Of a stretch of DNA of 64,000 bases, positions 12,019 through 23,575 are shown piece after piece. Position 1 is the stretch's first letter, and each line of letters opens with the position of its first letter. Source of the stretch: Bombardia bombarda (taxonomy: Eukaryota; Ascomycota; Sordariomycetes; Sordariales; Lasiosphaeriaceae); NCBI GenBank assembly GCA_030512295.1, contig JAULSR010000001.1, positions 4,239,001 to 4,303,000 on the forward strand, written 5' to 3'. The translations under genes and the position numbers were made by a program. The notes beneath the pieces were generated by a model that saw only the letters and a program-made list of their open reading frames with translations, did no database searches and was not told where the DNA came from.

Positions 12019-13119
12019 ATGCATCCTACTTAACTTGCCTGGAGTTCTAGACTTTCTGCCACTTTTCTCTGCCGATTCCAACAATGCTGCAGCAGCAGGC
12101 AAATATGAAATGAAATGAAATAAGAGAAAGGGGAAAAAGGATCAAGATGCAATACCACACGTCATACCATGCCCACCTGTTCAAGTTTCCGTGCGACACG
12201 CGCCTGACGGTGGCACCATATGGGGTCCTCCGTCTCCGTCTGAAGCCAGTCATCTCCTCTCCTCACGCGCGCAGATGAAAGCAGGTGCGTGAAAGAAAAT
12301 AGACAAAGTCCGCCGCTGTTCTGCTGCTGGTAGAAGTTCTGACTGCCTCTGGGAATATACGCGCCGAGCGATTCAGAAAAGAAAGGGGAAGAAAAAATAA
12401 ATATGCATGGATGTGTGTAAGCAACTGCGACCGACCGACTACCACCCCATTATAGAAGAGTAAAAAGAAATGAAAGAAAACCCCCTAATGTCCGAGTAGT
12501 ATAGAATATCATCTTCGTAGTCATGGATTTCTCCAAACCCTCATCATCTTTTTCATTCCCGAGTCCCACTGACCCCCATCTCTCCACCTTTCCTGGTGAT
12601 ATCTACGGCGGCGACTTTGCCCCTGGCCGCCACAATACAATATATACATACATATATAAGAAAAAGAACTGGAAACCGAAAAAGAAAAAAGAAATTAAAG
12701 GGTTACCGCCCCATCTCCCTTCCCATATATAGGGGTAACCAACCACTAGATCTTGGCTGTACACCCGAATCTTCTGTGCACCCCGCGCCTCCCTTAGTAA
12801 TGCTGCTTCTTGTTGCTCGTCGCTGTCCACCTCCGCCACTCACAGCAGTTGCATATGTAATCATCAAGACGTGCCAGCCTGTGTGTCGTGCATCGTGTGT
12901 GCGCAATCGCTAACGTAGAGAGAAGAGATAAGAAATGAGAAAACTGAGTTAGATAAGTAAGTAGGCGTCAGGTAAGGTACTTCTCTCTTCCCATCTCTGC
13001 CAGCCACGTGGTACCTTTGGCAGGCAATAACCACCAGCAGCCAACCCCAGGGCTCAAGGCCCAAGAGACAAAAAACACCAAGCCAAACCAAGCACGAAAA
13101 AAAAAAGTCACAACTCCCC

Positions 13120-16100
13120 TCACCCGCCCATCATCTTCGCGAGCTTCAGCCGCCTTATCATTTCATGAAGACAAGCCCTTTTCAACACCACCTGCTGCGC
13201 CGTCTGCCCCGGTATTGTCTTTAGCCTATCAAGAGCTAGCCGCAACTGTATCTCCTGGCTCATCTCGGGACAGTTCCACGTCGTCGGGTGTATGAACGTG
13301 CAGACCAGACACGCCTTGGTCGTGTCGTCAATCAGGACGCTCATGTCGAGGAGGCCAGAAGCACCAGCCATGCCGGCGCCTAGCCCTGGGGTGTCGGGCC
13401 CTGTCCGGCTCGGGGGTTGGACTCCGGCGTTAGTGGATGTCCGTGGGTTGGGGCCGGAGGGCCATGCTGGGGGTTGTAAGCTGTTGGCACCGCCGGGACG
13501 TTGTTGCCAGCCACCGGCAGGTACTGGAACGGAGGAGTGTGGGGATGCATGATAGCCGGCGGCGGTGGCTGCTGGTAACCCTGCATTTGTCCCATGCCCC
13601 ACATGACTTGGTGGTTTGGGTTGATTTGTGAGATACAGGTTTGGGGGTATTTTGGGTTTGCCAGGCCCTCGGCGCCGAGGTACGGCTGCAGCTGTGGTTG
13701 CAGCGGTGGCAGTGGCTGGGAGTGGGACGGGAGTGATGGTGCCTTTTGGTTTGGGGAGGCCTTTGAGTTCGCGGTCTTTGGCGTCTTTGGGAACTTTGGA
13801 GCCGCCGGTGCCGTTTGGCGCTGTTTGGTCGGGGTTTTTGCGACCTTCGCCTTTTCGGGCGTCGACTTTAGGGAGCGTGGCGTTCTGGGCGCTTTGGGCG
13901 TCTTGGTGGGTGTCTGCTTCTGCCCTTTCGGTGAGCTTGCTGTGTTTCTAGTACGTTGCTTGCCCGCCGACTTGGGAGTGGCTGGCAGTCCAGCCATCTT
14001 TCGTGCGGCAGGTTTAGTTGGGGTAGTAGTCTTTCTGGGTTGTTTCGTACCTGATGAACCCCTGCCCTGTGACTTCCGAGAGTTAGCCCCATTGACCGAA
14101 GACTCACCGTTGGCGCCGCCGTTGACCGAGGTCGGCTTGTCGCGTTCATCGCTCGAGTAGCCATCGCTCTCGCCGCCGACAAAGTCCTCGTCGACAGACA
14201 TCTGGTCACTCTCGGCGCCTGCCCCGTCTTGGGGCTCTTCGAAATCGAACTTCGGATTCGTATAGTTGGCCGCCTATTTTTGTTGCTCATGTCAGTTAAA
14301 CTCAAGTCGTTGGCCGGTCACACTCGAGCAATCATCATCACTTACCCCGCGGCGTCTTCCTCCACGTCCGAGAGTCTCTCTCTCCTTCTCTTTTTCTAGT
14401 CTGGCCTCCTCCTCACGCTGCTTAAGAATCTTCTCCCACACACTAACGTTAATCGTTGGCTCCTCTACTTGAACCTCATCAGTAAGCACTCCCTTATCTT
14501 GTGCCCAGACACGGGCAAAAGCAAAGGCAGACTCAGCCGACTTGTCTCCGTCGACCTTCGTCTCCTCTTCCAAGGATCGATCTAGAAGCCTGTCAACTGC
14601 AGCCTCGTCATAGGTAATAGCCTCCTTCTTTTCAGCCTCGCCAAACAGCGCTGCCGCTCCGTGCTTGAGAACGGACTCGACGTCATTCGACACCTCACCC
14701 TCCTTCTCGTCCATGGTCTCAATCAAAAGATGGTCGAGCGCCATCTTCTTACGTCCAATCTGGAGCATCTTCTCCTCGGCCGAGTCCACCGTCATGAGCT
14801 GAAAGCAGAGCACCTTCTTCTTCTGGCCGATACGATGAGCACGCGAGAGCGCCTGAATATCCTGGTGCGGATTCCAATCGGGATCAAGGATGATAACGGT
14901 ATCGGCAGTGGCCAGATTGATACCGACACCTCCAGCGCGGGTGGAAAGAAGCATGGCGAATAGCTTCGAATCAGGCGCATTGAACGCATCGATTCTCTTC
15001 TGCTTCTCCAAACTCGATTGATTTCCGTCCAGGCGCTCGTATCGAAGATCCATGCCGATCAAAAAGTCCTCGAGGATGGTGAGCTCATCAAGAAACTGGC
15101 TGAACATGAGCACCCGGTGACCGCGCGCCTTCAGCTTCGGAAGCATAACCTCCAGGAGAAGCAGCTTTGACGAGGCCTCAACTAAGTTACGTCGCGTCAG
15201 CTCAGGCGACAAGTTGCGGTCCTCAACAGCCTGACTGTAGACAAAGGGATGGCAAAGGCACTTGCGGAGCTGCATGAGGATGTTGCTCAGAGAGCCTCGC
15301 TCGTTCGGCTTGAGCTTGCCGCGTGCAAAGACAGACCGAATCAGGTCCGGGTTCCGCTCCATGATGGATTTGCAAAGGCGTTCTTGCACGACCGTCATGG
15401 TGACGGGCAGAATGATCTGTGCCATGGTGGGCAAGAAAGTCAGGACCATTGCCTTGGTGCGGCGCAGGAAGTAAGGGCGAATCAGCTCGTGCAGCTTGGG
15501 CAGATTATCTTTGGTGATCTCGCCAAACTCCTCATCAAGCTTCTCAGCTTGCATATTTTTGGGGTCGATGAACTGGAGAAGGTTGAAGAGTTCCCTCTTG
15601 TTGTTTTGCAAGGGTGTGCCGGTAAGGAGAAGCTTGAACTGGATTCTCAGAGACGAAAGAGCCTTATAAAGGCCATTCTCGTCGTTCTTCAAAGCCTGTG
15701 CTTCGTCAACAACCAGTCCAGCCCACTTGGTCGTACTAAATCGCGAACGGGTCTCTGGGTCTTTGGCTGAGTCGTAGGACATGATCACTACATGTGCCTT
15801 TAAGTCTCTACTGTCATTGGGAAACAGCTCGTAATTGAGCGCAAGACTCTGGGAAGCCTTGCCGCCGTAGTAGGCCACGACGCGGAGATCAGGCGCCCAC
15901 TTCTTGATCTCCCGACGCCAATTGGGACAAGTCGAGTTCGGAACAACGATCAAGAAAGGCCAAATCTTTGGATTATCCTGTATGAAGCTAGCCAGTAGAG
16001 CAACCACCTGGACCGTCTTGCCCAGGCCCATCTCGTCGGCAAGAATTACGCTGCGCTCATGACGGAAATTGTAGAGCATCCAATTGAGACCTTCCAGCTG

Positions 16101-19100
16101 ATAGCCCATCAGCTTACCACGCTGGAGCCCCTTTGGCTGCTTTTCGACCTCGATCTCCTTGTTGAAATCCATCACACGGAACTGGTCCATCCGGCTCACC
16201 ATGGTATGCCACGGTTCATTCTGGAAGTGCTTGCCGTTCAGGTATTCATTGTAGGCATCGAGATAGGCATCCCAAAGAGCGGGTGAATCAGAGGGTGGCG
16301 GATCATCCCACGCTACATCTTCGTAGCTCAGGCCCTCGAACTTGACGTAGATCTTGATGATATTGTAGATCCTGTCCCGGTCGTAGTCCTTCTTCTCATC
16401 GCGGGTCATGTGCTTGTACTTCTGCTCCTCGTCGCGTGTCCTGGGGATGTATTGGACATCGAGAATGATATCAGGCGTGATCCATGAGTCATGGACGGCC
16501 TCCTTTGTCGTCCACTGAAGGAGCGCGTCCGATGACGCCTCGCCTGTTTCAATATCGTCGGCCATGTTCTCTCCGTACGTTCGCTTGACGAAGGCTTGAA
16601 GCATGAGGGCCTTTACGACGCCAAACACCCAGGGGCCAGGCATCCACACGCAATGAACGTATGACTTGTTCTGCCACTTGATCAGATATTCAATGTCGTC
16701 TTCGCCGAAATCCTGGATTTCTTGTCCCTTGGTGTAGATATCGCGACTCGTCGGCCTCCAAGCCACCAGCTTATCCACCTTCTCATTATCGGTGTCAATA
16801 CAATCTTTGCAGAGCCAGTTGATCTGATATTCTTCGCGGCGGTGCTTGCGGAGGTTCTTGGGGTCGTTGATTGCAGGATCCTTGGCTTTGGTCGGGTGAG
16901 GCAGATGCTCGTAGTGCCAGCCACGATGGCAACGAGTACAGCGAAACAAGACGTTCTCATCATTGTTGATGAGACTTGGGGCAACTGGAGTAATAGGATC
17001 GACTCCGTCGTTTTCTTCACGGAGTTTTTCTTCTTGCTTAGGCGTCTTCTTTTGAGAGAACGGGGCACAAGCTGGTCCTTTCTTATGGCAGCCCGTGCAG
17101 ACATCATGGCTTGGGGCCCGCTTGTTCTTCTTCTTGTAGATGCCAACGCAAAAGCGGCATTGCATCACAAAAGAATCCTGACCGACTTTCGTGACAACCT
17201 GATCACGCACGCTGCGACCGCCAAGACAGATCTTATGGTGCGAGGTTGAGCAACCCTGGCAAAACACCAAGGATCCCTTGCTAGGAGTCTCTTTCATGCC
17301 GCAAGTATCGCATAGCGGACAGTGGGCTTCCTTAAAGCCCACCGAGTCCGGCGGTTGAAAGATTTCGCGCATGCTGGCGACCTTGGATGCCCCCACCGGT
17401 TTGTCCTCGTCAACGTAGAAGATATCATCATCGTCCTCTCCATAGACGTTATCTGCCATAGTCCTCGTGTTCTTATTCGCTCGGGAAGAGCGACGAGTCT
17501 CAAACTCGATATCATCGCTGACGAACTTGGACCGTCTACCGAGAGAGCCCCTGGGCTTTCTACCTCTCCTCTTTGTTTGCGTTGTCTTCACAATGTCAGA
17601 CTGAACCAAGAAGAAGTCTGGGTCGTTGTCGTGATCGGAATCCTGGAGCTCGTCTTTGTCGTCATCTTGGGGTGCGTGTTGACGGGCACTGGGCTTGTCC
17701 GCTCTGGGTCGTAGCTCTCGGGAGCGAGATGCATTCCCGTTGGATTGTCCATGTTCTCCCTCGCTGGATGCAATAAGAGAGCTAGCACGAGTGCTATAAC
17801 GGGTATTACGGCGTTCTGACCTGGTTCCATATCCAGATTCGGCAAGAGTTTTCTGGCGAGGATGACGACGCGAAGAAATACCATAGTCGTCGGAATCATC
17901 GTCGACGTAATCAGCGTTTGCGTCAGCGGTATCATTACGCTTTCGCTTTCGAGAGTCCAACTCATCAATGTCATCGTTCTGATCATTGAAGTATGACTGC
18001 AGTATTATGTTAGCAAAAAAGTGCACAAGTACATGTGGGGATGTTTCCTGAAATAAAGCGAGAAGCGAAAGAATGGCAGAGGTGAGTCCCAAAAACCGCT
18101 GTGACACTGCTCAGAAGGGCGAAATCAACGGCCCAAGTGAGGATGAACTGACACTTCCATGTTGGAAGGCACGGTCAGACGCGGGACATGTGCTCTGTGA
18201 TACACTGTCACCCGGCTTCTAGAAAGATACACAGCCTGTATGATACCCGAAAAAGAGTGAGAGAGATATGCTCAGATATTGGGATCTCATACCATCTCAG
18301 CTCTCTTTTTTCCTCTCGATGCAGAGCGCCCGAGAGGAGGAAAGTCGAGAGCGAAGGATATCGGGAGGGGAAGCCACAGGCGTGATAGATCTCGCTGCTA
18401 TTGACGAGCAAGTGGCTTAGGATTTCTTAACTGCGAAATTGGCGAAATGATGAGGTAAGAATTGTGGTGATGAAAAGGGAAGAATATCCGCAGGTTTGGT
18501 GGTGGGGGAAATTTCGAAAAGGCTTTATTATCAGAGAACTCAAAGCGGTTAGGAGGGCAAACGGCAAACGGAGAAATAGAGAAGTGCCTCGGAGGAACAA
18601 TTGGAATCTGGGTGTGAGCTATGTATTACATATGCTGGCGATAATGGTCTTTTGCCGGCTTGGTTTCATATCACCGTCACCTCAGAAATGTGCTTGGTAG
18701 AAACCATCCCGTCATGTGGCTTTCAACCCAACTACTTGAGCAAACTAGCTGCAAGGTTCCTTTCACAACTTGTGAACGCGACATGAGGATAGACGCAGCT
18801 CAAGGCACTTGCTCATGAATACCAATAGGTCTTGGAATGTATAGGGGAAAGGGACTTGTTTCACAAGTCCAAAAGGATCGAAATGTCCTGTGATGCACTG
18901 CTTCCAACATCTCTCTGCTCTTATTTCCCACCGCACACTGGCGGACTTTCCAGGAATGCAGTATCGCAGTAGGGCAGCCATCTGGAAACGAACTGAACCA
19001 ACCCTCTCTTTGAGTTTGCCCTTCGTCCCATTCTCTTTGATCAGAGCAACAACCTTCGTAACCCCTCGTGCATGGGCAAACCAGGAAAGAAGGCAAATGT

Positions 19101-19670
19101 ATATTTGCGAGGTAATGCGCTTACCTGATGGAATCTGCGAGACCGAATGGGTTCGTCTTCCACTTTGACATAGGTAAAAGACGAACGTTTTGCCCGCGAC
19201 ATCCACGGCAAGGGAATTTCGATATCGAGGATTCTAGGGCCATGCGCAACATTATCCGAGATTACGCTCGCGCTCGTGGTAGGCGCCTCGGACGCTTTTA
19301 GTACGCCATCCATAGCCATGGAGCTGCTTGCGACGGCATCCGGGCCTTGCTGCGTGATCAAGTCCGTCTCAGTTTCGTCGCTCTCAACCGTCGGGCGTAT
19401 AGTATTAGTAGTCGGGACCGGGACTGGTTCGGTGGGGTCGTCCTCTGAGGTAGTAGCACCAGCAGTACCAGCAGCACCAGCAGCAACAATGGGAGCTGGG
19501 GGGGCAATAAGCTCCTCTACAACTTCGGAAGCGGAGTCGCTTTCGTCGTCCGAAAGATCAGACTGAAAGTCGAAGGCCATGGCTTCGGGTTCGGGCTCGA
19601 GCTCCGGCACGGGCGTTACGAAGAGCTCATCGTCAGAGCTCATCTGGCGGGGACCGTTGTTAGCTGCCAT
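13120..19670 (-). CDS. Mi-2/CHD3 (Mit1-like) SNF2 chromatin remodeller
   Basis: An ATP-dependent nucleosome remodeller. The main exon is 17996-14346 (1217 codons); the next starts at 14273 after a GTAAGT intron. The likely first exon is 19670-19125 (ATG at 19670, 182 acidic residues ending RRFHQ, donor GTAAGC); it joins 17996 in phase 0 across 1.1 kb, and small exons may lie between. Using that join, Cys/His PHD-like modules start near residue 409 (CPLCDTCGMKE), a chromodomain near 618 (EYLIKWQNKSYVHCVW), Walker A near 837 (DEMGLGKT), motif II as DEAQ near 945, LLTGTPLQNN after it, and the helicase C core ends near 1237 (SRAHRIGQKKK). A basic Thr/Pro/Lys-rich tail follows, then a terminal Cys/His knuckle (CLVCTFIHPTTWNCP) typical of Mit1-type proteins. 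The knuckle is in another frame from the tail, so either one base is missing between 13380 and 13602 or an intron is unresolved there. The PHD + chromo + SNF2 order places it with CHD3/Mi-2. Confidence 0.85.
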
Positions 19671-20485
19671 GGTCGTGGCAGCGCGAAACTCGCGATCCCG
19701 ATTCCCTGTATCGGAAGTCTGCGTCGGGTACCGGTCAGTTACATGCAGATATATGGGCTGGAGTCTGTTAAGCAGACATATATTGGAGAACAGGGTCGCG
19801 GGCCTACCGCAAGCAGCTTGACGAGGTTTGCGCTCGTGCTGCGATCTTGTATAACACCAATGCATCGATATGTCGTTGGGGTGCTGCGAAAGTGGAGGGG
19901 GACGCGCCCGCGATAATGCACTAGAACTAGGAAAAGACGCGTTTTATCTGACAGGCCCTCTCAAGCTCGATAAGTGCCCGCCCGCCCCCCTGCGGGAGAG
20001 GGCCCCTTGTTCCTTCCTAGCACTCGGAAAGCGGCATGTCAGCTTCTGCCATTGGCTGGGACAGAGCGCCTTATGGGTACTATACTGGTTAGTGGGGTCG
20101 GGACCATGGGGGAAATGGAAGCTCAAAGCTTGGCGCGCATTCGGCGCGCTGGAGGAATTGCTAGAAGACAGAGACACAGCTGCGACGGCCCCATAATAAA
20201 GTTTTTGTACATGGCCCAGGGACTGGCTAGCGATGGATGTCTCAACTTCTCAAGTGAAGTACTCATCTCCATCTCTTCTGAGCTTGTGTATTTTGCTCTT
20301 CACTTTAGACTCCCTAATATTTTTTCTTTCATAAACCCGGCAGCATCCACGACGACGAACAGCGAGTGTGGCCTTGTTGTTAATATCGACTGAAGATTTG
20401 GTTCTGCACTTGTGTTGAGACGCTCTGTTGGAGCAGAAAGCGGCAGGTTACAGAACTGCACTTATAGTGCACACCCAGAGCAGTC
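19671..20485. other. divergent promoter CHD3 / MRM1
   Basis: This contains the upstream regions of the remodeller (-) and the methyltransferase (+). The region is moderately GC-rich. No gene or clear operator is seen. Confidence 0.55.
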
Positions 20486-22663
20486 ATGACCTTGTCTATG
20501 CTCTGCCGGACGGCAAGACCTACCCTCTTGGCCAGGTCAACACCGACGGGGGCCATCATCTTTCCCTCAAAGAGACCAGCCTCGCTCTCGTCGATCCACA
20601 AGGGTCTCCGTCGGTCACAGAAGGCTCAGTCGCGGGTGCCCGCCCGGTCCCCGAGGCCATCTTTTGCTTCAGGTGAGGGGATGTCAGAGGAACGGCCAAA
20701 GCCCATGACATATGCTCAGAGACAGGCGGCCAGAAAAGCTGCCGAGCAGGAGAAGCCCGACTTCAAGATCCGCAAGGGCAAGAAAGACATTACCGAATAT
20801 CCCGATAAGGCTCCCAAGGCCAAGACCCGGGCATCACTCTTCTTCGACCCCGAGTCCAACTTTGGAAAGAAGAGTCTTGTGTACCAGGTGAAGGCCCAGC
20901 TGCAGTCCAAAGACCAAGGCAGTGCCCCAGAAAAAAGAGCTGGCCGATCCAAGCCTGCATTTTCCAGGTCGCCTCCGTCATCTTCATCTAGGCCATCCTG
21001 GCCCGAGTTCTCCGAGAAGCCCAGCTCTGCTAGCGCCAGAAGTTCTGATCTTCGGACTACTCTCGACCTGTCTGGTTTTGACGATGGCCCGAGGGGTGGA
21101 GATTCGCGGTCCTCTGGAGATCGCAAGAGCTTTGGCGCTTCCAGACGATTTGGAGTGAGCGCAAGCAGAGGAAGCGCGACTAGAGGACGTAACCACGGTG
21201 GCGTGGGTCGGACCAGCAGCGCTCGCGAGCTTGTTTTCAATGCCCCGAGAATCAGTGATGACGCTCCTAGCAGAGACCCTGCGAACAAAGACGCCCCGAG
21301 TGAAGAGGCCAGTGGCCGTGGGGACAGACCAACTTTTAGAGAGCGGAAAGCATATGGTGCTGCCAGGGGTGGTGGTTTGAGAGACGCTGGCAGAGATGCC
21401 AGACCTCGGGGAGCCAGCTTTCCGTCAAGAGACAGTGTCAGTTTCAGAGGTCGAGATGATAGTGCTCGGCCAAGCTCTAGCACTTCCAGTGCCTCTTTGG
21501 AAAGCCCTCTGGGAGGCGCCAGTGAGTCTACGCCTGAGGTTTGGGATTTGCCCAAGGGCTTTGCCAAGCCCGCCGCCTCTCGCGCCTCGATCGAATTACC
21601 GTCGCGACCGCAGTACAAAGTGACTCGCGTGGGATCGGGGCCCTCCTTTGGAGATTCTCACCCGCATTTCAAGGACCCAAATCAACCAATATCCGTTCCG
21701 TATACGACGGCGGCTTCGCAGTTCCTGTACGGAAAGTCGGTGGTGGAGGCAGCGCTACAATCGGCGCGGAGAAGGCTGTACAAGCTCTACATTTACAGCG
21801 GAACTAACCGACAGAACGTAACACAGGACTTTGCCGTTGAGAAGCTCGCGCGGAGAAGGGGGATCGAGACCGTCATCGTCGGCGACGATGGGCTGCGACT
21901 GATGGACAAGATGAGCGGATCCCGTCCGCACAACGGCTACGTTCTCGAGGCATCGCCCTTGCCGCAGCTCCCGGTGACTGGGTTGGGGCCCATGTCTACA
22001 TCCGAGGAGGATGGGGGAGGATCCGGATACCAAGTCAATCTGGGGCACCAGTCGGCGGAGGAGGCGGCCATCAACGGGGCATCGAACTTTATCGAATCCA
22101 GCAGCACTACGCACAAGCCCCTGGTGGTAGTCCTCGATCAGGTGCTGGATCCTGGAAACCTCGGCGCCATTCTCCGGACTGTCAGCTTCCTAGGAACCAC
22201 AGCAGTAGCGATCACGAAGCGGAACTCTGCGTCCTTAACACCGGTTGCGCTCAAGGCTTCGGCGGGCGCTTCCGAGGCGCTGACCTTGTTCTCTCTGGAC
22301 TCGCTCCCGCACTTCCTCGCCGAGTCGCGCGAGAACGGCTGGGAAGTCTACGCAGCCGTGCCTCAGACGTTGTCATCCAGCAGCCAGCGTCATATCGACA
22401 TGCACGACGTCGAGGACCTGGACCCGCTCTCTAAGAAGCCCTGCATTCTTGTCATGGGCAGCGAGGGTGAGGGGCTCTCTAAGGTGGTGAAGAGCAAGGC
22501 GGACTTTGAGGTCAACATTCCGAATCTCTCGGGGGCCAATGTGATTGACAGTCTTAATGTCAGTGTTGCGGCTGGTCTGTTGTGCTCTGCCTTCCTCAAG
22601 GGGCAGGTCAAGTCGCAGTTCACGCTGGTGAAGGAGGAAGAGAAGAAGGGGGCTCTGTGGTGA
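20486..22663 (+). CDS. mrm1: mitochondrial rRNA 2'-O-ribose methyltransferase (SpoU/TrmH family, MRM1-like)
   Basis: A single exon of 725 residues. The N-terminus is basic and lacks acidic residues (MTLSMLCRTARPTLLARSTP), as in a mitochondrial targeting peptide. A 300-residue Arg/Ser-rich low-complexity region follows (about residues 70-390). The SpoU substrate-binding (L30-like) domain starts near residue 411 (FLYGKSVVEAALQSARRRLYKL). The SpoU methylase domain runs from about 545 to 715 and shows the three family motifs: motif 1 LDQVLDPGNLGAILRT, motif 2 LVMGSEGEGLS near 655 and motif 3 IPNLSGANVIDSLNVSVAAG near 677. The family forms a trefoil-knot AdoMet site, and the yeast member Mrm1/Pet56 methylates G2270 of the mitochondrial 21S rRNA. 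The protein is much longer than the yeast one because of the disordered insert. A catalytic role in mitochondrial large-subunit rRNA modification is the best call. Confidence 0.88.
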   Translation: MTLSMLCRTARPTLLARSTPTGAIIFPSKRPASLSSIHKGLRRSQKAQSRVPARSPRPSFASGEGMSEERPKPMTYAQRQAARKAAEQEKPDFKIRKGKKDITEYPDKAPKAKTRASLFFDPESNFGKKSLVYQVKAQLQSKDQGSAPEKRAGRSKPAFSRSPPSSSSRPSWPEFSEKPSSASARSSDLRTTLDLSGFDDGPRGGDSRSSGDRKSFGASRRFGVSASRGSATRGRNHGGVGRTSSARELVFNAPRISDDAPSRDPANKDAPSEEASGRGDRPTFRERKAYGAARGGGLRDAGRDARPRGASFPSRDSVSFRGRDDSARPSSSTSSASLESPLGGASESTPEVWDLPKGFAKPAASRASIELPSRPQYKVTRVGSGPSFGDSHPHFKDPNQPISVPYTTAASQFLYGKSVVEAALQSARRRLYKLYIYSGTNRQNVTQDFAVEKLARRRGIETVIVGDDGLRLMDKMSGSRPHNGYVLEASPLPQLPVTGLGPMSTSEEDGGGSGYQVNLGHQSAEEAAINGASNFIESSSTTHKPLVVVLDQVLDPGNLGAILRTVSFLGTTAVAITKRNSASLTPVALKASAGASEALTLFSLDSLPHFLAESRENGWEVYAAVPQTLSSSSQRHIDMHDVEDLDPLSKKPCILVMGSEGEGLSKVVKSKADFEVNIPNLSGANVIDSLNVSVAAGLLCSAFLKGQVKSQFTLVKEEEKKGALW

Positions 22664-23575
22664 GTGTAGTGTAAGAGGCATCCGGTGTCAAAATACTTGT
22701 ATATCTATGTGCAATACTTTCATCATATTTGTAACATTACTATCGCATCCCCTGGACGTTTAAATAGATGGTCATTTTTGTACTATAGGATACCCATCAA
22801 AACCAAATATTTGGATCCAGGAATTGAATATAAAGGAAGGTTGAAGTTGATGCTATGGAGGCTTGAGAGCTGTGGTTGTGCGGGAGATCTCGTTTCCATC
22901 CGGTAGGTGTGTAGGTTCAAGTTCTAGAACACCTCAGCTTCAGCACGCACCCAGGGGTAGCTTGTCGATCTTGAGGTACTTCTCCGTACAAGGAGCTTAA
23001 TGGCGAGACCGATACTTTGCTATTATCTACCAATGATTATATAGAGTTCTCCGTTTCATTTAAATCAGAGCTGCAAACATGTAAACATTGGAAGAAAAAC
23101 AGGAAGATTCTAAGGTATTCAGGCCCATAGAAGGCAGAACTTTACGGATCATCAGGGTATAGCGAAGTACCTAGATTAGAGGTTGTCGCTATTCCGTTTG
23201 TTGATTCTCGGTGGCCGGGCAGCCACCACCGCTAAACCTTATTGCGCTCACAGCGGCTACACACTGCAGTAGACTCAGTGCCAGTACTTCGTATGTTGAC
23301 GTTGATGTTGCAGCATCCTCTGATAATTTCACCCAGCCACCTACCTATCTCTTTTACCAGTATGCAAGCAATTCGGTTTTAAGCAGCTACGTCGCTACAC
23401 CAGACAAGATTGAGCAGCCCACCATCTCGTAAACAGCTGCTTCTCCGACAGCTCCACCGACGCCAAAAAAACGATTGGCGGGGGAAGCAGACGACTGCGC
23501 GCGCGCAGTAACACCACCACGCCAAACACACCTACCCTACCTACCCACCCACCGAGATACCCGCCTCGTCCAAGA
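22664..23575. other. intergenic, no gene seen
   Basis: AT-leaning 3' flank of MRM1, then the upstream region of the second Cys-rich gene. A CT/CA-rich leader (23510-23570) precedes the next start. No feature is recognised. Confidence 0.55.

Larger units (their letters stand above)
10310..13119. other. long leader/promoter of CCCH gene, no gene
   Basis: This 2.8-kb stretch lies upstream of the CCCH gene start and downstream of the CHD3 gene stop. It contains GGCA repeats at 11668-11701, a TG run at 11999-12018 and several A-rich tracts. ORFs up to 163 codons occur, but they overlap on both strands and show no domain. Confidence 0.55.

Noticed and set aside
13594..14160. 188-codon ORF on + strand
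   Set aside because: Antisense to the CHD3 C-terminal tail, Val/Gly-rich shadow composition.
17997..18107. GTG-start extension of the CHD3 main exon
   Set aside because: It is intron sequence ending in a CTGCAG acceptor and has no ATG.
20716..21618. 300-codon ORF on - strand
   Set aside because: Antisense to the MRM1 R/S-rich region; no domain.
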